From the NCBI GenBank assembly GCA_028583415.1, contig CM053269.1, forward strand, positions 70,728,896 through 70,792,895: a stretch of 64,000 nt of DNA, in the 5' to 3' direction. The position numbers and the translations under genes are program-made. The notes beneath the pieces were generated by a model. The model was not told the DNA's origin. It did not search any database and saw only the letters and a program-made list of their open reading frames with translations. The DNA is from Protea cynaroides (taxonomy: Eukaryota > Streptophyta > Magnoliopsida > Proteales > Proteaceae). Each line of letters opens with the position of its first letter. Position 1 is the first letter of the stretch. Positions 1 to 10,899 of this stretch are shown here, one piece after another.

Positions 1-478
1 GGGTATAGAACCCGAACAATCCATGGGAACCCGCCCGCCACTGGAAATTTTTGGCAACAATGTTCATTTTTGGCAATGGAAATTTTCCATCTTCAAAAAG
101 AGGTTTCCGTCGTTGTTTATATTTACCAACGGATCAGTTTCCGTCGTATATTTCAGTTGCGTAGCTGCCGTGGGTATAAATTGACATTTTTCCCAATGGA
201 AAATAAATCCCCGTGGTTAAAACATTATATTTTTAGTCACGGAAGTAGAGTTCCTGTGGTTGAAGTTGTTGATATTTACCGACGGTAATAAATTTCCCGT
301 CGGTAAAAATGTCTATAATTACCAACGTGCTACGTATTCCTGTGGAGTATAATACTACATTTTCTGAATTTCCGTGGGTATAAATGTGTATATTTACCAA
401 CGGAAAATATTTTACCGTCGGTAAAAATAATAATTTTTTTAAACAAAATTTTTCTAGGTGGTATCCATACTGAAATAT
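1..478. mobile_element. CACTA-type subterminal repeat block (left side)
   Basis: The stretch is built of degenerate, partly palindromic units of about 35-50 bases around ACCGACGG / CCGTCGGT with AAATTT spacers, for example near 270-310 and 395-425. A similar arrangement (ACGG-AAATT-CCGT next to TTTTTGGC or GCTAAAA) fills 5196-5688, where a CACTA terminus is visible. I infer that both are subterminal transposase-binding repeats of one element whose left terminus lies before base 1. Two unrelated but similar elements remain possible. Confidence 0.55.
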
Positions 479-580
479 TCCTGTCATAAAGACCAAAAAC
501 TATATATCCTATCATAAAGACCGAAAGCTATATATCCTATCATAAAAACTGAAAACAATATATCCTATCATAAAAACACA
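479..580 (+). repeat. 28-bp tandem repeat, about 3.6 copies
   Basis: Units start at 479, 507, 535 and 563 and share TCCTATCATAAAGACC followed by an AAACTATATA-like tail. The last unit is partial. The array abuts the CACTA-like subterminal repeats and has no coding potential. Confidence 0.85.
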
Positions 581-3002
581 GGCAAAACATAGAAGACTAG
601 GAACTCTCCCAAGTCCTAGAGCTATGAGGGAGAATCCTAATCAAACTAGCAACTGAAAACTAGAAGAAAATAGATTCCAAGTGAATTGAAATTTATAACT
701 GATATTCCAACCTTTACAAGGAAAATAAGCTAAGTTTAAAAAAAAAAGCATTATATATACAGTCCAAACTAAAAAAAAAAAATGCTTTGAATAACTAACA
801 TTCCAAAAAAACCCTGCACCACCCCTAGTAGTAAGCAAGCACACGAGCTCAAACCAACTCAGCCACCTGGTCTACATTTACATCCATGAATAAGCAGAAA
901 AAATATTAACGAGAAATGGTGTATCGGTAGATAGAAATAGATACAGTCACCATTTGACCAGAAAGTTGCACTCTTCGAGGTACCTTACTAAAAATAGGAA
1001 CAGGTGTAACCCTAAGTGCAAGACAACTAATGGTGTATACCATTTAGTTTGCAAAAATAAATAAAATAAAATACAAGAGAGAGACTTCATGAAAATGATC
1101 TGAATTTTGATCCCAATTTCTTTCATCATTTCATATATCAATTACCTAGATAATCCTGTTTTGCATGTAATCCATAACAGAAAAAGAGTACATTTATTTA
1201 ATTTTTATACTGAAACCTTGAAGATACATGCATCATGAACTTGTTATCCACAACAATATTTAAGTCTAGTAGCTTGGACCACATTAAGAGTTTGTAGAAG
1301 AAACTCCAATGAAGTAATTCAGAACATCACCAATCGAATCGAAGACCAATACAACAGCACTTAACATTTTTCCTTTTCAATTGCCAATGGTAGTTTGCGA
1401 CCATCTAGATCCAAAATGAAACAATGCAGGTCTACAGAAAGACCATCATATGCATTTTCAACAAAATCTAGCAGCTTGGTTGCACACACATTCAACTATC
1501 ATAAGTCATCAGAAAATAAAGATTGCAGTTTGCTTATCATTTGTTTATGCTTATTATTCTAATGCAAGCTACTGCTCAAAAGCAGGATTGGGGTTTTTGA
1601 ATGGTAAGAAAAGGAGAGTTTGAAAATGACCCAAATGAATTTGCATAGGTCTCTGTAATTTTGGTTCCTTCCATTGGGAATGCTCTAATTGGGGCTGGCT
1701 TTTAGTGCTTATGCATCATCATGATTTTTACCACTGCATTTGATATGCAGAAAGATGATTCTACTCACTTTTCAATTCTAGATTCCCTACCTTGGTTGCA
1801 AAATGTGCTAGTGTAAATATAAGAGATGATATATAGATTACTAAACTAACTAGGATACTTGGATGAGTTGTATTCCTTGCACAGACCAAGTTGTATCTGG
1901 AGATGCTAGCATGACATTTCTTGAAAATACACAATGACTACGCTATGCTAAATAAAAGAGTATATCATCAGCTTGCTACCAGATCTTATTGGGGTATAAC
2001 CACATAAATGGAATATGGAATGTGGATTTCCACTTCATACAAATACTCATCTATCATATATCAGTTCAAAAACTGAAGCTATAAGTTTGATTAGGTGCCT
2101 TGAGGGATTTAAAACTTGCATAACTACAATATGATAACATTACTGTAGTTGTGATTTGTGTAAGAATTCCTTTGGGAAGTCTAGGGAGCCTGGTTTTGGA
2201 ATTAAAAATTCTTGGGATCGGGGGTTTAGGGTTGGGTTTAGAGAGAGGAGTCTGGTTTTGGAATTAAAAATTCTTTGAACATACGTATTTGAATATGTAA
2301 TGATTTATGCAGCTACTTAAAGCATTTAGGAGAACCTGGTTTGAGGCTCACTTGTTGCAGCAGTATAATTGCACATACAATAAGAGCAAACTACCTGATA
2401 TCAAATAAAAGTCAAGAAAAAAATCAAGCAAAAATAATTTCAGTAGCTTATCTTTTAATTTATCAAAAACAAAATTAAGAAGAATGAGAAACAAGATAGA
2501 AAGATCGATCATTGCTCAGGAAGTTCAATTGCTAAAACCAGCAAGAAGAGAATAAGGGAGAGGGTAAAAGGAATACAGCTCAAACAACAATGAGAATTAA
2601 GAAACAAAAAGCAGCCTTATCTATACACTGTACAATTAGAAAATACTTAGAAAGACCCCCACATTGGAATTCATGACCAAATGAGCCTCTCTTCCAAGTT
2701 TCCAACCAGTGCATAAGCCCCATACGGTAACAAAAATATGTTAGAAGTGGAGATGGCAATGTGGGAATCAATTCATAACTAATTACATAATGAAAGGAAT
2801 CAATTCATAACAGGACTTAACTTCATAGTAGATTAGGAATAGGATTCCCAATGAGACTAAGATTAGTAGAGACAAAGAATTTCTGAAATTTTTGAAACTA
2901 CACAGAACCACATGGTTAGAGAAGATAGATAATATTAGAAAAGAAAGAAAATACTAGAATGTAAAAGGAATGTGAGAAGGAAGAAATGCTGTATCAAACT
3001 AC
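581..3002. other. AT-rich interior of the CACTA-like element, no gene recognised
   Basis: I see no convincing ORF, RNA gene or repeat family here. By position it would be the 3' part and introns of the minus-strand gene fragment described at 3003-5180. A stretch at about 2650-2770 could hold another minus-strand exon, but no clean splice acceptor is visible, so I do not call it. Confidence 0.4.
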
Positions 3003-5180
3003 TTGTCTCCTTGTAGTTGGATCTCCAAGTTTTTGGAATGCTCCAAATTGTATTTGAGCATCCAAATCTGGGTCAATATACACTGACATTGTAGGGTTTT
3101 TTCCCCATAAATATATCCAAGTTGATTGACTCTTCATAGCAGAAGAACAAAAGATTTAGTTACAAACAAAAAATTCTCTACAAAAAAATAATTGACAAAA
3201 AGACAACAAATTTTAACTGCACTCCCTCTCTAGACATTTTTGTAATCTAAAAGTTTTCTTCTTCTCTTTTTCCTATATAATTTCCCTGAAAAGTTAAAAA
3301 TTTCAATCAATTATACCAAGTTGAGGAGATGCAAATCAATGGCTTACAAAAGCATGCACATGCATGTATATGGAAATGCATGCCTGTTATGTTCACATAC
3401 ATACATATCTGCAACAAAAAAAAGAGCTGGGAACAAGTACCTGTTTAAAACCATTGTACAATTATTGAAAATGATGATAACCCATGAAAGAGGAAAGAAA
3501 ATCATGAGATGAGCAAATTGGTTATAAAATGAGAAACAAGTACCTGTTTAGTTGGGTCACAAGGTCTGGTGGAGAGAGAGTATCAAGCAATTCAAAATTG
3601 GGAAACCTCCAATAGCTGTGGATCTACCTATTGATCTCTTTGTCTGACTGTCTAAAACCAGGACCACATAAGAACATCAGTCATCTACTAAAAAACATCA
3701 ATAATAATGCATTAGGCCAGGCCGAAGAGTATCAAGAAGAAATAATTCTATAAATTTCTAGCTAAGTCAGCTTTGTGGTGCAACTGCTATGGATAAGATC
3801 AAGGGATAAACCAGAAAACCTAACCATTAGATCTAACCAGGTCATGCTGGCATGCAGCTTCAACCTCTCAAACCAACACACCAGAAAAAGGTGAAAACCA
3901 AATAATTCAGTGAGTTAGGTTGCTTGCTTACCACTAATTGAAAAAGGGGAGGATTCAAGGATTGCTGCTTACCATTCCAACCTCCCAATAGTTTCCGTGC
4001 TGGAAATATAAAGCCCTTATATCAATGAACTATTGCATTAAATTAGCAATTAATCAGAAATGTAATGAGCAGAACTGAAATTAAACATAGATTGAATCAA
4101 ATATAAATTCACATCCTTAGCTCTAATTTCATTGGAGCACACAAATAGAATGAAAATTGTGCCATGAGCTCCCACCTACTGAATAGGCTGTCTCCTGAAA
4201 TGATATCAATGCAACCACAGACTCCAATTCAACAAACCAGAGTATCTAGTTTCCATGTTCCAACAACATCCTTAACAGAGTTTCTATTTCAATCACTAGA
4301 TCAACAAGAATAGCTGAATCCACAACAATGGGGAGAATTAGAAGTGAGATGTAGAATGCAAAAGAAGAATTACAATAGAAGCCAAGGGATCAAGCACGAT
4401 GAACACTATGGCAGATTTACTAGTGAGTAGCAGAAATAGAGCATCCATAACAAGACGAAATGGAGAAGAATTAAATAAATAAAAAAATAACGAAATAAAA
4501 CAAACGGGGAGAACTTACTTGCTGCGGTGGTCCTTCACCTCCTCTTTATGGCAGCAGTGGTGGCGCTGCTCCTTCTACCTCCACAGGGGCGGCACTGCTT
4601 CTTCCTTTTTCTTTTGATGCTCTCAATCAGACCCCAGGAAGTGAGGAAACCCTCTCTTCTCTCCTTCCCACTCTCTCACTTTTCCTCTCCCGTAGCCGCA
4701 GAGAAAAGAAGTCCAACTTCCCTGATTCGAGCTCTCTCTTGAGATTTCTAGTAGCCGATCTCCTTACTCAGTTTCTCCCCCAGTCGCAGATTGAATGAGA
4801 GCTCTCAACTCCATTCTGCCGACACCAGAATAGAGGAAGAACCTCTCGACTTCTCCATCTTCTTCGGATTTAAAAGGAACAAACCCTCTGATTTCAGTCT
4901 CCTTTCTTCCAAAACCTGCCGGCAGCCCCTTTCTTCCTATTTCTTCTCTACTCAATCGAAACCTTTTCCCCTCTTTTCTCCCTCGATTTCGTCTCTGCCT
5001 CTCTTTCAAAGAAAATAGGAGACCTCTGGTTCGAGAAAACCTTACCCTCTCTCACTCTTTTCCCTACCTTGATTAGAGCAACTCCTCCATTTCTTCGAGA
5101 AACCGCTTCTTTCCTCCGCCTTTTCTCATCTCAGACCCTCACTCTCTCTTCCAAAATCGGAGCTCCTCTTCTGTTAGGGT
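3003..5180 (-). pseudogene. Unrecognised spliced gene fragment carried in a CACTA-like element
   Basis: Reading the minus strand, a purine-rich, 5'-UTR-like block (5180-4519) ends at a textbook donor AA|GTAAGT (4518-4513). Three possible exons follow. 3999-3973 (27 nt) encodes HGNYWEVGM. 3623-3544 encodes a peptide containing YWRFPNFELLDTL. 3129-3003 contains YLWGKNPTMSVYIDPDLDA. The second exon ends with AG and the third begins with T, so the phase is kept across the intron (AGT = Ser), and all three are open. In-phase GT-AG exons make a captured host gene more likely than chance, but I do not recognise the protein. The whole lies between the CACTA subterminal blocks, which fits transduplication. 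It could also be the element's own accessory gene. Confidence 0.4.
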
Positions 5181-5195
5181 TTTACAGCCCCTAAT

Positions 5196-5688
5196 ATTAC
5201 CAAAAGATAAAAAAAAGAAGAAACCCCCCTGAGAATTTGGACGAAGCAAAAATTGATATTTGGTGACGGGACCTTAATGCCCATCTGCTAAAATGGATCT
5301 TTTTGCCACGACAATTTGTATTCCGTCGACTACAACGGATTTTTGGCCACGGGAATTTGTATCCCGTGTCTAAAATGGATTTTTGGCCACGGAATTTATA
5401 TTCCATCGGCTAAAATGGATTTTTGACCACGAAAATTTCTGTCCTGTCGGCTAAAATTATTTTTGATCACGGAAATTTAAATCCCATGGGCTAAAATAGA
5501 TTTTTAGCCATGGGAATTTAGATCCCGTCTGTTTAAATTAATTTTTGGCAACGGTATCTTAATCTTTGTCAATAAAAATCATTTTCAGCGATAGGAGCTT
5601 AATTTCTGTCGGCTAAAATGAATTTTGGCGACGGAAATTAAAATACCATCGTTAATTTTCATCGCCAAAAATGATTATTGTTGTAGTG
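5196..5688. mobile_element. CACTA transposon right end with subterminal repeats
   Basis: The block ends with GTTGTAGTG at 5680-5688, which on the other strand reads CACTACAAC, the signature terminus of CACTA (En/Spm) elements. Just inside are about ten degenerate units of roughly 45-50 bases containing TTTTTGGC, ACGG-AAATT and CCGT-GGCTAAAA, the usual subterminal binding-site architecture. The 3-bp target duplication (ACC or similar, 5689-5691) cannot be confirmed because the other end is not in the window. Confidence 0.75.
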
Positions 5689-5691
5689 ACC

Positions 5692-6450
5692 AACATACAT
5701 TTGTTCAACGTACCTTTCCATTTTTTTTTTGTTCCTGGGGATTTTTTTCGGTAATAAGCTCGCATGCTTCAAACAGTGAAATATGAAGCGTTTAAAGATT
5801 AGAAAAAAAGAGGAAGTGTTCAAATCCTAACAAGCTATGATCCTCTAAAAACCAAATTTGAACAAAATCAAAAGGTGGATCAAATATAGGGAGCTTTTCT
5901 CAAAGGGCCTATGTATACTAGCATAGCTCGGGAATCAGATTTTCGATTAGTTCAGACAACTTAAAAAAAAAAAAAAAAAAGAAGGAAAGAAGCGTTGAAA
6001 TCCTAACAAGCTACAATCAAATCCCTTCATTTATTTTTAATGCATTTTACTGGATCTCTAGCAAAAAAAATCCTAACAAGCTAAGACTCACTAAAAATCA
6101 AATTTGAGCAAAATCAAAAGGTGGGCTGAATTTGGGGGAACATTACCCAAATTGCCTACATATCTTGACATTAGTCTAGGAATCAAGCCTTCATGTAGTC
6201 TGATCACTAAAAAAAAAAGGAAAGAAGCGTTCAAAGCCTGACAAACTATACCCCACATAAAACCCAATTTGGACAAAATCGAAAGATGGACTGAATTTGT
6301 GAGCTTTGCCCAAATTGCCTACATATTCCGGCATAGCTTGGGAATCAGGTCTCCTCATAATTCGAATGCAGAAAAATCAATAATGGTTGGTGTCCAAAGC
6401 CTAACAAGCAAAATGACCCACCAAATTTGGAATTGAAACTGCGAAGAACA
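5692..6450 (+). repeat. Diverged Tat/Ogre-type LTR remnant with repeated units
   Basis: Three diverged copies (starting near 5820, 6065 and 6230) share TCCTAACAAGCTA, then AAATTTGAACAAAATCAAAAGG, then TTGCCTACATATTCCGGCAT and GGAATCAGG. The TTGCCTACGTATTC...GAAATCAGG block recurs at about 54815 and 55075 in the 5.9-kb solo LTR, and I know it as a common feature of plant Tat/Ogre LTRs. No coding sequence is visible. The ends are not defined. Confidence 0.5.
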
Positions 6451-6762
6451 AGAGTTTGAGATTTGCGTAACTCGCCTTACCTCTTGTGAACGGTCAAGTT
6501 TGTTTATATTGAATCAAATGGTCACCAGAAAGGTAGGAATAGGTTGTTGCAATTTTATATGTACCCATTCTTTTTTTATGCATAATTTATGTTGTCACGT
6601 TACAAGCTTTTAAATTCAAAAGTCAAATAATCATGAATCTAACTCATCCTATTTCTATGTGTGATTTATGTTATCAAGTTACAAGGCTTTGCTTATTTAA
6701 ATTCAAAATTCAAATTCATTTTGAATTTGAATCTAGAACCGCCTGAGATGTGTTCCTTAACA
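6451..6762 (-). repeat. Copia 3' LTR (outer boundary tentative)
   Basis: On the minus strand a purine run (GCGGGGGGA, 6763-6771) is followed directly by TGTTAAGGAACACATC, the expected polypurine tract to LTR junction, at 6762. The outer end is placed at 6451 because the minus strand there ends CAAATCTCA and the Tat-like repeat stops just before it. That would give a 312-bp TG...CA LTR. The left boundary is a guess. It contains a diverged internal duplication (about 6560-6610 and 6630-6685). Confidence 0.5.
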
Positions 6763-8290
6763 TCCCCCCGCAAGATGACAATGGTCTTTGAGTTAGCTTC
6801 AGCTTGTCCCGTAACCAAGTAAACCGAGCTATGGAGAGTGGGTTTGTTAAGAGATCAGCCAGCTAGTCCTTTTGTGGATATAAATCGAACCTCCAATAAT
6901 TTTTGAGCCACTAGATGCCATACAAAATGAAAATCAATTTCGATGTGTTTGTACGTGCATGAAATATGGGATTTGTTGTAAGATATATGGTGCCTAAGTT
7001 ATCGCACATAACATAGGAGCATGGTTGAGGCCGATGCCAAGTTCTTTTAAGAGTGAGGTTAGCCATTGTAGCTCAGCTGTAGTGTTTGCTAAAGCTCGGT
7101 AATCGGACTCAGTGGAAGGCCGAGTAATGGTAGGCTGCTTCTTTGCAGACCAGGATATCAAATTATCTCCAAGATAAATGGCAAACCCTCTTGTTGACCG
7201 TCGATCATCGACACAGCTTGCCCAATCACTATATATGAGTAATTGGTTGCAGTTTCCTCAAGATATTAATAACCCATGAGAATAAGTGTGTTTGAAATAC
7301 CTTAGGATGCGTTTGACAGCACACCAATGCTTATCAATGGAGGCTTTAAGGAACCGGCATACCTTGTTTATTGCGAAGGCAATGTCCGGGCATATCAATG
7401 TGGCATATTGTAAAGCCCCAATATGCTTTGATATGGTGGCATCTTCCAGAGGTGTGCCAGTATAGATGGAGCTTGTTGTGTTCTCCTTTCTTGGGTTAAA
7501 AAATATCTATCTACACAATAAAAAAAAATCTCTTTTCCTAAGGATGTAATGATCTTTTGAATAAGACTTGAGTCCGAACATATAACCACTATATCATCGT
7601 TGTAAAAGAGGAGGTAGATGCATTTCAGACCATCCTTGTATATAAATAATGATGTATCTGTTTTTTATGCTTGAAAACCCATTGTGATGAGATGGCTGCT
7701 TAATCTGTGAAACCATTCTCCAAGAGTTTGTTTGAGGCCATAAAGGGATTTTTGGAGCTTACAGATATAATTTGGTTAAGTTGCATCAACAAAGTCTGTT
7801 GGTTGTGACATATAAACAGATTCAGTTAAATTTTCATTCAGAAAGGCATTACTCATATCAAGTTGTCAGATAATCCATCTGTTACATATGGCAATGGACA
7901 AAACAGTATGGACCGTGGTTGGTTTGACCATTGGACTAAGTGTCTCAGTCCTTTAGCCATAGTCATGCCTTCTATCTCTCAACACTAACATCAGCCCTCC
8001 TTTGATCCAAAATACCCATTTGGAACCAAAAATGTTGTAGTGTGAAAAGGGTGGTACTAAGGACCATGTGCTATTTTCTAAAAGAGAATTAAACTTGTCC
8101 ATCATTGCAACTCGCCATTGTGGATGTTTATTACCCTCAGTAGAGCTTGTTGTCTCGACCTCTGTAGGACCTTCTGAAAGAGAAGTCGATGGTAACATCT
8201 GTAGATCGCTTTGGTTTAGGTCAGAGTTGCATTGGATGCGTCTGTTCCTAAGACTCGACAGGAGTTGCTGGAAGACTCACACTTGTAGTG
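6763..8290 (-). pseudogene. Ty1/Copia pol remnant: reverse transcriptase and RNase H
   Basis: Minus-strand translation gives, in order, a reverse transcriptase N-terminal piece (8198-7953, with NSTWSLVPP and GSKWVFWIK), scattered RT fragments (7950-7300), and a good RNase H stretch (about 7245-6800) with SDWASCVDDRRSTRGFAI, LISWSAKKQPTITRPSTESD and YRALANTTAELQWL. Stops and frameshifts interrupt it, and the FADD-type RT motif is not in an open frame. gag, protease and integrase are absent: the element is cut off where the family-B LTR begins at 8314. Non-functional. The superfamily assignment is firm from the RNase H; I do not assign the lineage. Confidence 0.8.
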
Positions 8291-8313
8291 GGTAAATCTG
8301 CACTTTCATTATT

Positions 8314-9212
8314 TGTCACACGTCAATTCTGGCTGAACCATAAGTGTAAGTGAACCGCCACTAAACCAACGGTTCACACCAGGATTTCAATAAGACCGTA
8401 TCCACTTATACAAACCATTGCACATAACCATAAACATAATATAAATAAATATAGCGAAAGTCTTAAATTAAATGAACTGAGTTCTACATTGTAAGTATAG
8501 TAACCAATTATCGTCTACACTAAGACGTAAATAAAATATCTTTACACAATTTATGAATCCAACTGAAATAAAATAAAACCATCCTAGAGATACACACAGA
8601 AAGGGCACTCGCATGAAGCATCATGCTCGTCCTCCCCTGCTTGCACTTCTAAAGCAACAACACCTCCATATACTAGAGCGTCCACGTAGTCCTCCATAGT
8701 ATAACCTGGATCAACATCTAAAAACATGTATATACAAGGGTGAGCTCACAACTTAGCTTAGTAAGAAAATCAGACAATGCAACAAACAACATGCATGAAT
8801 AACATTCACATAATGGTCTAATTTTAAGTTTACAATGCGCTATAGAAAGGATTGGCGGCCACTGCACCTCTTTACACGAGTGTGTGAATTTGTCCAATGG
8901 ATCAAACATCACTGTCGTCCCACATGCATCCACCATGGAATAGGGATAGAGCTAAAGTGTCTGGATCACACACCGCCAACATTTCCCCTGATGCCCTACC
9001 CATACCAACACGTAAGCCCTTATTGGCGAGGGCTTGCAAACTAGGCTCGCAACTAACCAATCCTATATGTCATCACAGTAGGCCCTATCCCAGCACAGCT
9101 CCCTACGGCATAGAGATAGGGCTCGAGTTTAGTGGCTAGGCCGAAGACCACAATGTTACTTCCTTCCCCTAATACCCTACCCGCACCAAGCATGCTAAGA
9201 TAGAAGCAATAC
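8314..9212 (-). repeat. Family-B chromovirus LTR, first part
   Basis: Starts TGTCACACGTCAATTCTGG, matching the inner end of the LTR at 27219, and runs collinearly with it (inverted-strand LTR sense) through the small LTR ORF at 8584-8715. It is interrupted at 9212 by the complete chromovirus and resumes at 24356. Sequence B inserted into, or joined, the Copia remnant at 8313. No target duplication can be tested because the other end of this LTR is missing. Confidence 0.75.
8584..8715 (-). CDS. Conserved small ORF near the LTR 3' end, copy 1 (family B)
   Basis: On the LTR sense strand an open frame of 43 codons runs from GTT-GAT-CCA-GGT to TAG. It encodes a GYTMEDY-like start, then VYGGV, and ends CECPFCVYL. 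The same frame with the same end occurs in six other LTRs in this window. No ATG starts it here; a splice-acceptor-like TTTTTAG precedes it, so it may be the last exon of a longer ORF. Product and function unknown. Confidence 0.4.
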   Translation of the reverse strand, partial: VDPGYTMEDYVDALVYGGVVALEVQAGEDEHDASCECPFCVYL

Positions 9213-9492
9213 TGTCACACCCCAATTCCGTACTATTCAGAATGGTGTGATGAACCGCTAATAAACCAACGGTTCAACCAGGATCTCTAATAGGCTACGT
9301 CCATTGAAAATAAAACCATACACATCCACAACCATAATCATAATAAATACACAATAGCGGAAGTCTTATAGTAAATGAACTGAGAAATCTAACTGTGATA
9401 ACCATAAATAAAATATCAAGTTATTGTTGTATCAACTGAGACATAAATAAATAAAATATCAATTACATTCCTTTAATAATTCAAATGAAAAT

Positions 9493-9627
9493 CTAATCGA
9501 ATACGCATGAGTTGCACTCGCATGAGGAGTCATGCGTATCCACTAAATCTTCAGCTTCCATTGCCGCTACGTGTCCGTACACAAGAGCATTCATATAATC
9601 TTCGACAGTGGTACCTGCATCAACAAC
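9493..9627 (-). CDS. Conserved small ORF near the LTR 3' end, copy 2 (family A, 3' LTR)
   Basis: Open on the LTR sense strand from VVDAG through TVEDYMNALVYGHVAAME to SCECNSCVFD and a stop. The frame is open further upstream, to about 9810. Comparison with family-B copies shows many third-position changes (TAT/TAC, GAT/GAC, AAT/AAC) and length changes in multiples of three, as expected for coding sequence. Function unknown. Confidence 0.4.
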   Translation of the reverse strand, partial: VVDAGTTVEDYMNALVYGHVAAMEAEDLVDTHDSSCECNSCVFD

Positions 9628-10899
9628 TAAAAATATTCGACGTCGATAGGGTGAACACACATCATGGCTCAGTGAGCAAACAAAACAATGCAACAAACAT
9701 ATGCATGCATTCAATTCATATCTGTGGTCTGGTAAATAAGTTTGCAATGTGCTATAGAAAGATTCGGTGGCCGCCTCGCCTCTATGCACAGGGTGTGGAG
9801 GTCCGTCCAAAGGTTAACGTTTATTATCGTCTCCATCCACCCTACCATGGAATAGAGATAAAGCTAAAGTGCTGAGGCCCGGCCTATGACACTTCCCCTG
9901 ATACTCTATCCATACCAATACGTAAGCCCCTGCTGGCGAGGGCTTGCAAACTGGGCTCGCAACTAACCAATCCTAATGCCAAACAGTGTATCCAAGGCCT
10001 CACCCCAGCATCCCTCAATACGTCCATAGAGATAAGGCTAAGGCCCCCCGGCAGAGTCAGAGACTACACGGTCCGAGACCACCTCCTCTCATACACTACG
10101 ACGTAATAGTTCTGCTAAGGTAATGACGATACGACGATGTCAGTGGACAAGACTTGAGTTAGAGATAGAGCTAGAGTGCTGAGGCCTGGCCTATGACACC
10201 CCCCTGATACTTGCTCGCATCAAACACACCAACCACACCCATACATTCACATGCCTATTCCTATCATCATCATCATCATCATGTTATAAACAATAATTTA
10301 AATATGCATGAACAATAATAATAAAAATATTGGATGACATATTGAATGCACATAACAAGCATACACGCATGGAATCAATCATGGCATTGGACTCAAGAAA
10401 TAAAATAGTTTATTATTAGCCAATTAGTTTAGGTCTTGTTTCCTCACCTTTGCTTGATTGTAGATCCTCTTTTAAGCTTTAATAGTCAACTTAATATCAC
10501 TATTATATCACTAGAAGACCTAACCAAGTTGATAGAATTTAATTAGAATTAATTCTGATTTTAAAAAGCTTGTTGTTAACTGGGGGTCGATGCCAGGGTC
10601 GGATGTTCCATCGACCTTGGGTGCTACCACCCCTATTCTAGACTTCCCAAACACTGGGGGTCGATGCTAGGGTCTGGTAGGGTCGACTCTCCATCGACCC
10701 CCCGTGCGACCCCCCGTGGGTCTAGTCAAAATTTTCATCCTACAGTCCATTCTTTCATGTTTGGTTCATATGGCTTACTTCTATAATCCATTCCATACAT
10801 GTTCTATGGTTTAGAACTATAGTTATTCACCTTCATAGTTTTAATGATCACCTCCATGGTTTTTCATTGAAACCTAACCATGGATGAATGATTTGGGTT

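Noticed and set aside
2580..2771. 63-codon minus-strand ORF as another exon of the captured gene
   Set aside because: No plausible acceptor or donor in phase with the other exons.
4764..5018. Overlapping 75-81-codon ORFs on both strands
   Set aside because: Low-complexity CT/GA-rich leader-like sequence; treated as UTR of the gene fragment rather than protein.
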